From Bradyrhizobium retamae (lineage in GTDB: Bacteria; Pseudomonadota; Alphaproteobacteria; Rhizobiales; Xanthobacteraceae): DNA of 64,000 nt. The position numbers and the translations under genes were made by a program. Positions 8,553 through 17,877 of this stretch are shown here, one piece after another. The notes under the pieces were generated by a model. It was not told where the DNA came from. It saw only the letters and a program-made list of their open reading frames with translations, and did not search any database. The DNA is taken from contig NZ_LLYA01000112.1 in NCBI RefSeq assembly GCF_001440415.1, forward strand, positions 124,001 to 188,000. Reading direction: 5' to 3'. The number at the start of each line of letters is the position of its first letter. Position 1 is the stretch's first letter.

Positions 8553-9398
8553 TCAATTCCTGTGGAACACCAGCGTTCGCAGTTCGATGCTCTCGCGCGG
8601 CGGCGCATCGGCCGGCGTTGTCGGATCCATGAAGGCGGTATGCGGCCCGAACCGCGTGCGGCCGTCGGTTGCGGAATCGTAGCACTTCAACAGCAACGCC
8701 TCGTCGGTCCGCATTTCCGGAATGTAGTACCAGCGATGGTTCGGGTTGTATTTTACCGAATAGGTTTCGCCGCTGCGGTTCGGATAGATCAGGTCGGAAG
8801 CGACGAGATCGCCCGGCTCGACCGTCTGGCCGTCGCACATCGCCAGCGGCGCATCGCGCAACGGACCCCGGATCGGCCGCCAGACGTTGATGACCTGCAC
8901 CCGTCCCTTCAGAAGCTCGTCGGCCTCATCCGGCAGATGTTCGCGCACGCGGCTGGCGCCTGATTTATCGGTCTGGTCGACATGGACCCGCGTAGCCGGC
9001 TGGCGCGGTCCGGCCCCCCTGATATCGGCGGCGCCCTCCACGCGCTTGCGCACGGTGTGATCGAAGATGAAGACGCGGTCGGCTTTGAGCGTCGCCTTCA
9101 GGAAGGCTTCCACGGCGGGATAGTAGACGTTCCTCACTTCCTTATCGTCATAGAAATTCCTGACGATGGTGGGATGGCGGACCAGCGCAAAACCTTCGCG
9201 GTCGAGCGAAAGGTTTGCCGCGATCAGGCGCGCGTCGAAGATCGGGACGTTGTGCGGTTCGGGCAGCGCGGTGGATTTGGGTTCGCCCGGCGGCGGATCG
9301 AAAGCGTAGGTGCGGGGCTTTCCCGGCGTCGGCGCGAGATAGTTCAGCTCGGCGGTGACGAAGGGAAGCGATTCGAGTTTTGCTTGCTGCAGGCCCAT
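8553..9398 (-). CDS. CmcJ/NvfI family oxidoreductase
   Basis: A 281-residue protein of the family named after the cephamycin protein CmcJ and the fungal NvfI, whose studied members are Fe(II)/2-oxoglutarate-linked. Visible family marks: VHVDQTDKSG (a His-x-Asp pair typical of metal binding), VINVWRPIRGPL, the DLIYPNRSGETYSVKYNPNHRWYYIPEM block and the ending PPRESIELRTLVFHRN. The ATG at 9398 follows CAGGAGACCACC; the frame runs further upstream without a ribosome site. It is the first gene of a possible leftward unit with the MFS gene and hyuBA. The substrate is unknown; Bradyrhizobium genomes carry several such genes outside antibiotic clusters. Confidence 0.85.
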   Translation of the reverse strand: MGLQQAKLESLPFVTAELNYLAPTPGKPRTYAFDPPPGEPKSTALPEPHNVPIFDARLIAANLSLDREGFALVRHPTIVRNFYDDKEVRNVYYPAVEAFLKATLKADRVFIFDHTVRKRVEGAADIRGAGPRQPATRVHVDQTDKSGASRVREHLPDEADELLKGRVQVINVWRPIRGPLRDAPLAMCDGQTVEPGDLVASDLIYPNRSGETYSVKYNPNHRWYYIPEMRTDEALLLKCYDSATDGRTRFGPHTAFMDPTTPADAPPRESIELRTLVFHRN

Positions 9399-9665
9399 GG
9401 TGGTCTCCTGGACTCCATTGTTGTTCTGCTTGATCTTGGCGCGGCCGCCGAGCCCCACAAGGCGCGCTCGAAAAATAGCAACATTGCCGTTCCCGGTGGC
9501 GGCAAACGGGGAAAATCCTTTTCGAAAGTGCCGGCCAACACGGATGGTATTTCCGCCCCTCACGGATTCGTCATCGTGCAAGAGCGCGCGTTGACGCTGC
9601 GATGAGGTACGGCAACAATGGGGGTCACTCGACCCGTTCCCGGGTCAATTCACAGGCAGAACCAC

Positions 9666-10445
9666 ATGCAAGTCACGATGAAGGACAGAGTCGCCGTCGT
9701 CACCGGCGGCAGCAAAGGCATTGGCCTCGCCGTCGCGCGGCGATTTGCCGCCTCCGGCGCCAAAGTGGCGATCCTCGCGCGCGGCGCAGCCGACCTGACG
9801 GCAGCGCGGGAGCTGCTTGCGAAGGACGGACTGGAGGTCCGCGATTACGTCTGCGACGTCTCGAAGGCGAAAGGCATCGGCAATGCGCATGAAAGGATTG
9901 TCGCCGACCTCGGCCCGGTCGACATCCTCATCAACAATGCAGGCACCGCGCGGACGATGGCGTTCGAGAACATCTCCGACGAGGCCTGGCAGGAAGACCT
10001 CGATCTCAAACTATTCGCCGCGATCCGCTTCAGCCGGCTGGTCTGGCCGGGCATGAAGGCGCGCAAATGGGGCCGCATCATCAACGTGCTCAACACCTAC
10101 GCCAAGGCGCCGGCTGCCTCCTCGGCGCCGACCTCGGTCTCACGGGCGGCCGGCATGGCGCTGACCAAGGTGATGGCGAGCGAAGGCGGCGAGCACAACA
10201 TCCTGGTGAATGCCATGCTGGTCGGCCTGATCATGAGCGATCAATGGGTCAAGCGCCACGCCGCGCAGGCACCCGATATGGATTTCGAGGTGTTTGCCAA
10301 GAATCTCGCCAAGGGCACGCCTTTGGGGCGCATCGGCACAGCGGAGGAATTCGCCAATTTGGCCTGCTTCCTCGCTTCCGATCAGGGCTCGTTCATCACC
10401 GGCACCGCCATCAATGTCGATGGCGGGCGGTCGCCGGTGGTGTAA
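9666..10445 (+). CDS. SDR family protein with degenerate catalytic site
   Basis: A 259-residue Rossmann-fold short-chain dehydrogenase. The NAD(P) loop TGGSKGIG (13-20), INNAG (89-93) and the C-terminal TAINVDGGRSPVV are all normal. The active site is not: where Tyr-x-x-x-Lys is expected the sequence is Thr156-Ser-Val-Ser-Arg160, and the usual catalytic Ser position reads Asn/Thr (VLNTYAK). Cofactor binding therefore looks intact while standard hydride-transfer chemistry is doubtful. The start at 9666 follows an AGGCAG; the ATG at 9678 is an alternative. It is transcribed divergently from the CmcJ-like gene and followed by a large palindromic repeat and a terminator. Confidence 0.88.
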   Translation: MQVTMKDRVAVVTGGSKGIGLAVARRFAASGAKVAILARGAADLTAARELLAKDGLEVRDYVCDVSKAKGIGNAHERIVADLGPVDILINNAGTARTMAFENISDEAWQEDLDLKLFAAIRFSRLVWPGMKARKWGRIINVLNTYAKAPAASSAPTSVSRAAGMALTKVMASEGGEHNILVNAMLVGLIMSDQWVKRHAAQAPDMDFEVFAKNLAKGTPLGRIGTAEEFANLACFLASDQGSFITGTAINVDGGRSPVV

Positions 10446-10471
10446 GAGCGAGCTGCGCTGCTGCATCTTCT

Positions 10472-10610
10472 CCCTCGCCCCGCTCTTGCGGGGCGAGGGT
10501 TGGGGTGAGGGGCTGTTTCGGCAAATTCGAAAGATCGGAGTAAGCGGAGAGCGCGCCCCTCACCCGCCGCGTAAGCGCGGCGACCTCTCCCCGCAAGAGC
10601 GGGGCGAGGT
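10472..10610. repeat. Long composite palindromic repeat, family E
   Basis: Starts with a perfect 12-base hairpin (10472-10483 with 10488-10499, CCCTCGCCCCGC type) and ends with its mirror CTCTCCCCGCAAGAGCGGGG, so the ends also pair across about 110 bases that include GGTGAGGGG and CCCCTCACC. Related short hairpins lie at 16462-16495 and 58987-59017. Confidence 0.8.
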
Positions 10611-10615
10611 AAAAC

Positions 10616-10644
10616 AAAAAGGCCCCCGTCGCCAGGGGCCTTTT
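10616..10644. terminator. Bidirectional rho-independent terminator
   Basis: AAAAAGGCCCC and GGGGCCTTTT face each other around a short loop, giving a GC stem with a U-run on both strands. It serves the leftward HU gene, whose stop is only a few bases away, and can also end transcripts from the SDR gene. Confidence 0.85.
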
Positions 10645-10652
10645 CGCTCTTC

Positions 10653-10952
10653 TTAAACCGCGTCCTTGGCGGCCTTGACCGGGCGGGCCCGGACGATCTT
10701 GCGGGCCGGCTTGGCCTTGAACATCATTTCCTCGCCCGTGAAGGGGTTGGTGCCCTTACGAGCCTTGGTCGCCGGCTTCTTCACCACGACGAACTTCGCG
10801 AAGCCGGGAACGAGGAACACCCCGTTCTTCTTCAGCTCCTTGTGGCCGACGTCAACGAGCGTGTCCATCACGCTCTTGACCTCTTTCTTCGAAACTTCGG
10901 TGGTGGTCGCGATCTTCTCGATGAGCTGCGACTTAGACATTTGGGTGGCCAT
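10653..10952 (-). CDS. hup: HU family DNA-binding protein
   Basis: A 99-residue histone-like protein of the HU/IHF fold, which binds and bends DNA without strong sequence preference. Recognisable parts: the helical MSKSQLIEKIATTTEVSKK, the core FLVPGFAKFVVVKKPATKAR and the DNA-contacting arm RKGTNPFTGEEMMFKAKPAR. The C-terminus carries a short basic extension (RARPVKAAKD). The usual PGFG turn is PGFA here. The start at 10952 follows ATGGAGCAACC; MSKSQ at 10940 is a possible second start. It is a single-gene unit closed by a strong terminator, as expected for an abundant nucleoid protein. Confidence 0.95.
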   Translation of the reverse strand: MATQMSKSQLIEKIATTTEVSKKEVKSVMDTLVDVGHKELKKNGVFLVPGFAKFVVVKKPATKARKGTNPFTGEEMMFKAKPARKIVRARPVKAAKDAV

Positions 10953-11379
10953 GGTTGCTCCATTGATTCTGGCACAGGCGACGATATGGCGGAAAACGCC
11001 TAAAAAACAGGGTTTCCGACATTCTGCACAACTATCTCGCTAGTCGAGTTGCAGTGATTCGTCCAATTTTTCCGGGGTTTTTAGCATCGGAGGCCGTCCG
11101 GGGCCTATTTTTATGGGGAATCAGCGCGCCCCGAGGCCCCGATTCAGGACAATCTGAGACTGCCCTCGCGTCTTTGCCTCTATCGGGGCGAGCCGTGATC
11201 TGCCCTCTGACACGACAAAATGCACAGACTGATCGGCCAGTAAGCACGTTGTTTTCTGGAAGGATTTTCCGCTCTGCGCGTTGATTTGAAAATGACTCGC
11301 GTTGGTCTTCCATCGTAACATCGCCCTTAAGGCGGACGCGTGAACGGTCTGCCATCAATATCGTGTTCGGAGACTACGC
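10953..11379. other. Divergent intergenic region between HU and peptide-ABC genes
   Basis: About 430 bases without a convincing gene. It must hold the leftward HU promoter and the rightward promoter of the peptide-binding-protein gene. A spaced inverted repeat (CGCCCCGA at 11127-11134, TCGGGGCG at 11183-11190) is present. No clean -35/-10 pair stood out. Confidence 0.5.
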
Positions 11380-12996
11380 ATGGATTTGACGCGCCTTGAG
11401 ATCAATCGCCGCACCGCGCTGCTGACGTCGGCAGCCATCGCGGCCAACGTTGTCAATCCGATGCGGGCCTTCGCGCAGGAAACGCCGCGCAAGGGCGGCG
11501 TGTTCAACGTCCATTACGGCGCCGAGCAGCGCCAGCTCAATCCGAGCATCCAGGCCTCCACCGGCGTCTACATCATCGGCGGCAAGATCCAGGAAAACCT
11601 CGTCGATCTCGACGCCAACGGCCGGCCGGTCGGCGTGCTCGCCGAGAGCTGGGAAGCTGCGCCCGACGGCAAGACCGTGACCTTCAAGCTGCGCAAGGAC
11701 ATCACCTGGCACGACGGCAAGCCGTTCACCTCGGCTGACGTCGAATTCACCGCCATGAACATGTGGAAGAAGATCCTCAATTACGGATCGACGCTGCAGC
11801 TCTTCCTCACCGCCGTCGAAACGCCTGATGCCCAGACCGCGATCTTCAAATATGAGCGGCCGATGCCGCTGAACCTGCTGCTCCGCGCCCTGCCCGACCT
11901 CGGTTACGTCTCGGCCAAGCATCTCTACGAGAGCGGCGACATCAGGCAGAACCCGACCAACCTCGCACCCGTCGGCACCGGCCCGTTCAAGTTCGTCAGG
12001 TATGAGCGCGGGCAATACATCATCGCCGACCGCAACGAGAATTACTGGCGTCCGAACGCTCCCTATCTCGACCGCATCGTCTGGCGCGTGATCACCGACC
12101 GATCTGCGGCGGCCGCGCAGATGGAGGCCGGCGAGTTGCACTACTCGCCGTTCTCGGGACTAACGCTCTCGGACCTGGCCCGGCTTTCGAAGGACAAGCG
12201 CTTTATCGTCTCCACCAAGGGCAATGAAGGCAACGCGCGGACCAATACGCTCGAGTTCAACTTCCGCCGCAAGGAATTGTCCGACATCCGCGTCCGCCGT
12301 GCGATTGCCCATGCGATCAACGTGCCGTTCTTCATCGAGAACTTTCTCGGCGATTTCGCCAAGCTTGGCACCGGGCCGATCCCCTCGACCTCGACGGACT
12401 TCTATCCCGGGCCGAACACGCCGCAATATCCTTACGATAAGGCCAAGGCCGCAGCGCTGCTCGACGAAGCCGGTTTCAAGGCGGCACGTGGAGGCACGCG
12501 CTTCTCGCTAAGACTGTTGCCTGCGCCGTGGGGCGAGGACATCTCGCTGTGGTCGACCTTCATCCAGCAATCGCTCGGCGAGATCGGCATTCCCGTCGAG
12601 ATCGTGCGCAACGACGGCGGCGGCTTCCTCAAGCAGGTCTATGACGAGCACGCTTTCGATATCGCCACCGGCTGGCACCAGTATCGCAACGATCCCGCGG
12701 TCTCGACCACGGTCTGGTATCGCTCGGGCCAGCCGAAGGGCGCGCCCTGGACCAACCAGTGGGGCTGGCAAGACAAGAACGTAGACAAGACAATCGATGA
12801 TGCCGCGACCGAAATCGATCCGGCCAAACGCAAGGCGCTCTACGCCCAGTTCGTCAAGGAAGTGAACACGGAGCTGCCGGTCTGGATGCCGATCGAGCAG
12901 ATTTTCGTCACCACGATTACGGCGAAGGCACGCAACCACTCCAACACCCCGCGCTGGGGATCGACGAGTTGGCACGATCTTTGGCTTTCGGCTTAA
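11380..12996 (+). CDS. Peptide/nickel-type ABC transporter substrate-binding protein
   Basis: A 538-residue cluster C (SBP_bac_5, DppA/OppA type) periplasmic binding protein. It begins with a possible twin-arginine leader (INRRTALLTSAAIAANV) and a cut near AFAQ-E. Family marks include WHDGKPFTSADVEFT, LAPVGTGPFKFVRYERGQY and VRRAIAHAINVPFF. It heads a four-gene rightward operon with two permeases and a fused ATPase, so the importer is complete here. Ligands in this family range from di- and oligopeptides to opines and nickel. The neighbouring PuuB-like oxidase hints at an amine or amino-acid derivative, but that is only context. Confidence 0.92.
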   Translation: MDLTRLEINRRTALLTSAAIAANVVNPMRAFAQETPRKGGVFNVHYGAEQRQLNPSIQASTGVYIIGGKIQENLVDLDANGRPVGVLAESWEAAPDGKTVTFKLRKDITWHDGKPFTSADVEFTAMNMWKKILNYGSTLQLFLTAVETPDAQTAIFKYERPMPLNLLLRALPDLGYVSAKHLYESGDIRQNPTNLAPVGTGPFKFVRYERGQYIIADRNENYWRPNAPYLDRIVWRVITDRSAAAAQMEAGELHYSPFSGLTLSDLARLSKDKRFIVSTKGNEGNARTNTLEFNFRRKELSDIRVRRAIAHAINVPFFIENFLGDFAKLGTGPIPSTSTDFYPGPNTPQYPYDKAKAAALLDEAGFKAARGGTRFSLRLLPAPWGEDISLWSTFIQQSLGEIGIPVEIVRNDGGGFLKQVYDEHAFDIATGWHQYRNDPAVSTTVWYRSGQPKGAPWTNQWGWQDKNVDKTIDDAATEIDPAKRKALYAQFVKEVNTELPVWMPIEQIFVTTITAKARNHSNTPRWGSTSWHDLWLSA

Positions 12997-13020
12997 GCCG
13001 ATATCCGTCAAGATAGGCGT

Positions 13021-13998
13021 ATGCGCATCCTCAGCCTTGCGGGGCGGCGGCTTGCCGCCTCGATCCCGACCCTGATCCTGATCCTGATCGGCGTGTTCCT
13101 GCTGCTGCAGTTCGCACCGGGCGACACCGTCGATGCCATGATGGCGCAGATGGGCGGCGGCGATGCCGCGACCGCCAAGGAGCTGCGCAAATTCTACGGG
13201 CTCGACCTCTCGATCCCGGCCCAGCTCGGCAATTACCTCTGGCGGCTGGTGCGGCTCGACCTCGGCTTCTCCTCGATCTACGGCAAGCCGGTGGCCTCGG
13301 TCATCCTGGAACGGCTGCCGCCGACGATCCTTTTGATGACCGCGTCGCTGTCGTTTGCGTTCTTCTTCGGGCTCGTGTTCGGCGTGATCGCCGCGCGCGG
13401 CGTCAACCGCTGGCCCGATACGTTAATCTCCACGCTCGGCCTGATCTTCTACGCCACGCCCTCGTTCTGGTTCGGCCTGATGGCCATTGTCGTGTTCTCG
13501 GTCTATCTGCAATGGCTGCCGCCCGGTGGTTTTGAGGATATCGGAGTGGTCCGGACCGGCATCTGGCGAGCCCTCGATATCGCAAGTCACCTGGTGCTGC
13601 CGACGCTCACCCTCGGGTTGATCTTTCTCGCCATTTACCTTCGCATCATGCGCGCCTCGATGCTGGAAGTGCTCAACCTCGACTACGTCCGCACCGCGCG
13701 CGCAAAGGGCCTCGACGAGACGCACGTGGTGACGCGACACGTGCTGCGCAATGCGCTGTTGCCGATGGTGACGCTGATTGGATTGCAGGCCGGCACCATG
13801 CTGGGCGGATCGGTGGTGGTCGAAAGCGTGTTCTCGTTGCCGGGGCTCGGGCGGCTTGCCTATGAATCGGTGGTGCAGCGCGACCTCAATACCTTGCTGG
13901 GCATCGTCTTCGTCTCCGCGCTGCTCGTCATCACCGTGAACTTCATCGTCGACCTCATCTATGCGCGGCTCGACCCACGCATCACGGCGGAGGGCTAG
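13021..13998 (+). CDS. ABC transporter permease, DppB/OppB type
   Basis: A 325-residue inner-membrane permease, first of a pair. About six hydrophobic segments, the first being IPTLILILIGVFLLLQFAPG. The binding-protein-dependent transport signature appears as YVRTARAKGLDETHVVTRHVLRNALLP, where the cytoplasmic EAA-like loop contacts the ATPase, followed by GGSVVVESVFSLPGLGRLAY. It starts 24 bases after the binding-protein gene and is followed within a few bases by the second permease. Confidence 0.93.
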   Translation: MRILSLAGRRLAASIPTLILILIGVFLLLQFAPGDTVDAMMAQMGGGDAATAKELRKFYGLDLSIPAQLGNYLWRLVRLDLGFSSIYGKPVASVILERLPPTILLMTASLSFAFFFGLVFGVIAARGVNRWPDTLISTLGLIFYATPSFWFGLMAIVVFSVYLQWLPPGGFEDIGVVRTGIWRALDIASHLVLPTLTLGLIFLAIYLRIMRASMLEVLNLDYVRTARAKGLDETHVVTRHVLRNALLPMVTLIGLQAGTMLGGSVVVESVFSLPGLGRLAYESVVQRDLNTLLGIVFVSALLVITVNFIVDLIYARLDPRITAEG

Positions 13999-14002
13999 CG
14001 CG

Positions 14003-14833
14003 GTGGACGCGGTCAAGCGCTACTTCCGAAGTCCCGCCGCGGTCGCGGGCCTGATCCTGCTCCTGATCGTGATCGCGATGGCGATCTCGGCCGGCTGGTT
14101 CTACCCGCGCGATCCGCTGGCGCTCGCCGGCCGGCCGCTGGTCTGGCCGTTCTCCAACCCCCGCTTCCTGCTCGGCACCGACAATTCAGGACGCGATATC
14201 GCCGCGCAGATATTCTATGGCGCGCGGATATCGCTTTTGATCGGTGGCGTTGCAACCGCAATTGCGATCCTGATCGGCATCCTGGTCGGCGCCTTCGCCG
14301 GCTACTACGGCGGCTGGGTCGACAATGTCCTGATGCGGATTACCGAGGCGTTCCAGACGCTGCCGAACTTCGTGCTGCTGCTGGTGCTGGTCGCCGTGTT
14401 CGGCTCGACGTTGACGACGGTCACGATCGCCGTCGGCGTGGTGTCGTGGCCGGCGCCGGCGCGGCTGACCCGCGCGGAGTTTTTGTCGCTGCGCAACCGC
14501 GAATTCGTCCAGGCCGGGCGGACACTCGGCATGAAGAATATCCAGCTCATTTTCGGCGAGATCCTGCCCAATGCGCTGCCGCCCGTCATTGTCTACGCCA
14601 GCGTAGTGATGGCGGTCGCGATCCTGCTCGAAAGCGCGCTCGCTTTCCTGCGGCTGTCGGACCCCAACGTGGCGTCCTGGGGCAATCTGATCGGCCTCGG
14701 CCGCGATGTGCTGCGGGTGCAGTGGTACGTGTCAGCAATCCCCGGCATCGCCATCCTCGTTACCGTGCTCGCGGTGTCGCTGGTCGGCCAGGGCCTCAAT
14801 GATGCGCTCAATCCGAGGCTGAAAGGCCGATGA
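14003..14833 (+). CDS. ABC transporter permease, DppC/OppC type
   Basis: A 276-residue second permease of the peptide-type importer. Characteristic parts are [20 protein letters not shown] near the first periplasmic loop and the EAA-type loop [24 protein letters not shown] choose the GTG at 14003 because GGAGGG sits eight bases before it, right at the stop codon of the first permease; an in-frame ATG at 13961 would overlap the preceding gene by 38 bases with no ribosome site. The 3' end overlaps the ATPase gene by four bases. Confidence 0.92.
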   Translation: MDAVKRYFRSPAAVAGLILLLIVIAMAISAGWFYPRDPLALAGRPLVWPFSNPRFLLGTDNSGRDIAAQIFYGARISLLIGGVATAIAILIGILVGAFAGYYGGWVDNVLMRITEAFQTLPNFVLLLVLVAVFGSTLTTVTIAVGVVSWPAPARLTRAEFLSLRNREFVQAGRTLGMKNIQLIFGEILPNALPPVIVYASVVMAVAILLESALAFLRLSDPNVASWGNLIGLGRDVLRVQWYVSAIPGIAILVTVLAVSLVGQGLNDALNPRLKGR

Positions 14834-16461
14834 GCGCGAAAGATACCATCCTCTTGCTCGATCGCTTGAGCGTTCGCCTGCCCGGCGGCGCGGATAGAGC
14901 GCATGCGCTATCGGGCGTGTCGCTGGAAATCGCTTCCAACGAGATCCTCTGCGTGGTCGGCGAATCCGGCTCCGGCAAGTCGATGATGGCGAATGCGATC
15001 ATGCGGCTGTTGCCCAATGAGGTAACGATCGATGGCGGCCGGATGCTATTCGAGGGCCGCGACCTCTGCGCAGCTTCGGTTGCTGAAATGCGCGAGGTAC
15101 GCGGCGCCGGCATTGCGATGATCTTCCAGGAGCCGATGACGGCGCTCAATCCGCTGCGCACCATCGGCGACCAGATCGCCGAGATGTTCTCGATCCATAC
15201 CGAACTGTCAAAGGCGGAGATAGGCGCGAAAGTGCTGGCGCTGCTCGCCGACGTCCGCATTCCCGATCCGAAGCTGGCGGCAAAGGCCTATCCGCATGAG
15301 CTATCCGGCGGGCAGCGCCAGCGGGCCATGATCGCGATGGCGCTGGCGCTCGATCCGAAACTCCTGATTGCCGACGAGCCGACCACGGCGCTCGACGTCA
15401 CGACGCAGGCGCAGATACTAGAACTGATCCGCGACCTGCAGCGGCGCCGCAGGACGGCGGTCATGTTCATTACCCATGATTTCGGCGTTGTCGCCGAGAT
15501 TGCCGACCGCGTGGCGGTGATGCAGCACGGCGTCATCGTCGAACAGGGTACGGCTTCCGACGTGCTGCACCATCCACAGCACGCCTATACCAAGCAGCTC
15601 ATCGCCGCTGTACCACCACTGAACGCACCTCCCCCGCGGGCGCTTGCCTCTGACAACATCCTGACGATCACCGATGTCTCGAAGACCTATCGCACCGGCG
15701 GTTTTCTCGGGCGCGGCGCGCGGGTGACGGCGGCCGTGAAGAACGTGTCGCTCAACCTGCCGCGCGGTGCGACGCTCGGCATCGTCGGCGAGTCCGGTTC
15801 GGGCAAATCGACGCTGGCGCGCTGCATCGTGCGGCTGATCGATCCCGATACCGGATCGATCGTGCTCGATGGCAGCGACTGGGCAAAAATGCCGCGTGAA
15901 GAGGTCCGCCGCGAGACGCGGCATATCCAGATGGTGTTTCAAGACCCGTTCGCCTCGCTCAATCCGCGCCGCAAGGCGGCTGAGCTGGTGGCGCAGGGAC
16001 CAATCGTGCACGGCACGCCGCGCGCCAAGGCGATTGCGGATGCGAAAGAACTATTCGCGCTGGTCGGGCTGGATCCTTCCGCCAGGGACCGCTATCCGCA
16101 CGAATTCTCCGGCGGCCAGCGCCAGCGCATCGGACTTGCGCGGGCGCTGGCGCTGAATCCGGACGTGCTGGTGGCGGACGAGCCGGTGTCGGCGCTCGAT
16201 GTTTCCGTGCAAGCGCAGGTGTTAAAGCTGCTCGCCGAATTGCGGATGCGGCTCGGGCTTTCGATCGTCTTCATCACACATGATCTTCGCGTCGCCGCGC
16301 AAATCTGCGACCTTGTCGCGGTGATGAAGGATGGTGAGGTGGTGGAGCACGGACGCGCGGCGGAGGTTTTCGGCAATCCACAGCATCCTTATACGCGCGC
16401 GCTGCTCGACTCGATCCCCGGCGGGGAGTTTGCGCGGGAGCATGCGACGGAGGCGGTGTAG
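14830..16461 (+). CDS. ABC transporter ATP-binding protein, fused DppD-DppF type
   Basis: A 543-residue protein with two complete nucleotide-binding domains in tandem. First domain: Walker A GESGSGKS at 44-51, signature LSGGQRQR at 158-165, Walker B LLIADEP at 178-184. Second domain: Walker A 320-327, signature FSGGQRQR at 426-433, Walker B VLVADEP at 446-452. Each domain is followed by the D-loop (TALD or SALD) and a switch His (ITHD). It powers the importer encoded just upstream and is translationally coupled to it through an ATGA overlap. The fused arrangement is common in this transporter type. Confidence 0.95.
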   Translation: MSAKDTILLLDRLSVRLPGGADRAHALSGVSLEIASNEILCVVGESGSGKSMMANAIMRLLPNEVTIDGGRMLFEGRDLCAASVAEMREVRGAGIAMIFQEPMTALNPLRTIGDQIAEMFSIHTELSKAEIGAKVLALLADVRIPDPKLAAKAYPHELSGGQRQRAMIAMALALDPKLLIADEPTTALDVTTQAQILELIRDLQRRRRTAVMFITHDFGVVAEIADRVAVMQHGVIVEQGTASDVLHHPQHAYTKQLIAAVPPLNAPPPRALASDNILTITDVSKTYRTGGFLGRGARVTAAVKNVSLNLPRGATLGIVGESGSGKSTLARCIVRLIDPDTGSIVLDGSDWAKMPREEVRRETRHIQMVFQDPFASLNPRRKAAELVAQGPIVHGTPRAKAIADAKELFALVGLDPSARDRYPHEFSGGQRQRIGLARALALNPDVLVADEPVSALDVSVQAQVLKLLAELRMRLGLSIVFITHDLRVAAQICDLVAVMKDGEVVEHGRAAEVFGNPQHPYTRALLDSIPGGEFAREHATEAV

Positions 16462-16495
16462 CTCCCTCTCCCCGCCCTTTAGCGGGGAGAGGGAG
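16462..16495. terminator. Perfect hairpin between convergent genes (family E repeat)
   Basis: Arms CTCCCTCTCCCCGC and GCGGGGAGAGGGAG match over all 14 bases around a six-base loop. It sits directly after the ATPase stop codon and before the end of the convergent oxidase gene. A U-run is missing on both strands, so any termination would be by stem strength or by Rho. Confidence 0.55.
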
Positions 16496-16499
16496 AAGA

Positions 16500-17804
16500 T
16501 CACGCCATCTCCCTGGCATCTCGCCGGCGGTAGACCAGCAGCATCAGCGGCGCGAGCTTGCGCAGAATGCCGTGGGCGACGATCGGCACTGGCTCGGTGA
16601 ACGGCAGCGCCAGTTCGTTCTCCGGCACGCCGCGGACGGCCTTTGCCAGCTCGTTGCCGAGAGGCATCGTCAGCGCCACGGCGCGGCCGTTGCAACCGGT
16701 CCAGCCGAACGCATTGGGCCCGAGCTTGTGAACGCGCGGCAGGAAATCCGTGGTCATGCCGACATAACCGTTCCAGACATAATCGAACGAGACCTCGCCG
16801 ATCTGCGGCCACAGCCGCTGCAGGCGTTCGGTGACGCGCGCCTTGATCCGCTCCACCTTGTTGCCGGGGCCGATCACCGCGCCGCCGGTGACCAGGCGGT
16901 TTCGCGCGTCGTAGCGCGCGAAATAGAGTTCGCCATGGGTATCCGACATCGCCTGCCGGCCGGGAATGATCGTCTTTCGGACGTTGTCCGACAACGGCTG
17001 CGTCGCCATTTGCCACGACAGCACCGGCATCACCTCGCGCGCAATCTCAGGCACCAGTGATTTGGAGAACTCGCCGCTATAGGCATTGCTCGCCACGACT
17101 AGCGCGCGGCCGAAGATTTCGCCCTTCGCCGTCTTGACCACCCAGCGGTCGCCCCGGCGTTCAAAACTTTCCGCCGGCGAGCGCGCGTAAATGCGCGCGC
17201 CGAGGCCGAGCACGGTGCGCGCGAGGCCACGGGCCAGCGCCAGCGGATTGATGTGGCCGCCGGTTTTGTTCCAGAAGCCGCCGAACCATGCATCGGAGCC
17301 GAGCATTTCGCGCGTCTGCTCGCGCGACAGCAACTCAACCGGCGCGCCGAACTTCGACCACTGCCGCACCCGCCGTTCCGCGATCTTGATGCGGCCGGGC
17401 GAATGCACGGGCTGAACCCAGCCGGCCTGTTCCCCCTCGGCGTCGATCTTGTAGCGCCGCGTCACGTCGAAGAGATAAGAAGCGCTGTCGCGCAACACGC
17501 CGACGAAACGTTCGCCGGCCGCGCCGTGCCTGGCGATGATATCTTCGGGATCGGGCCGCGACAGCGTCGGGATCACCTGGCCATTGTTGCGGCCCGATGC
17601 ACCCCAGCCCGGCTCCGCGGCTTCGACAATCGCGACATCGACGCCCGCTTCGCGCAGATGCAGCGCGGTGGAAAGTCCGGTGAAGCCTCCGCCGATCACG
17701 ATCACATCGGCCTGCTGCGAGCCGATCAGTTCCGGTAAATCAGGCCCCGATGGCGTCACGGCCGCCCACAGTGAATCGGGCCAGCGGACGTTGCTCGTGT
17801 TCAT
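16500..17804 (-). CDS. FAD-dependent amine oxidase, PuuB/OrdL type
   Basis: A 434-residue DAO-family flavoprotein resembling gamma-glutamylputrescine oxidase. The FAD-binding beta-alpha-beta unit is VIVIGGGFTGLSTALHLREAG near residues 34-54, followed by the family motif GWGASGRNNGQ. Later parts are YFARYDARNRLVTGGAV and, near the end, the FAD-contacting FGWTGCNGRAVALTMPLGNELA. The second of two adjacent ATGs (17804) is preferred because AAAGG lies about six bases before it. The enzyme should oxidise a secondary amine or amino acid. It converges on a complete peptide-type importer, which could bring in such a compound. Confidence 0.88.
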   Translation of the reverse strand: MNTSNVRWPDSLWAAVTPSGPDLPELIGSQQADVIVIGGGFTGLSTALHLREAGVDVAIVEAAEPGWGASGRNNGQVIPTLSRPDPEDIIARHGAAGERFVGVLRDSASYLFDVTRRYKIDAEGEQAGWVQPVHSPGRIKIAERRVRQWSKFGAPVELLSREQTREMLGSDAWFGGFWNKTGGHINPLALARGLARTVLGLGARIYARSPAESFERRGDRWVVKTAKGEIFGRALVVASNAYSGEFSKSLVPEIAREVMPVLSWQMATQPLSDNVRKTIIPGRQAMSDTHGELYFARYDARNRLVTGGAVIGPGNKVERIKARVTERLQRLWPQIGEVSFDYVWNGYVGMTTDFLPRVHKLGPNAFGWTGCNGRAVALTMPLGNELAKAVRGVPENELALPFTEPVPIVAHGILRKLAPLMLLVYRRRDAREMA

Positions 17805-17877
17805 CATGATCCTTTCTTGCAGGCAACTGATCGTTCTGATTAGCTTAGACCGCTAACGAGCCTCAGGGAACAAAAGA

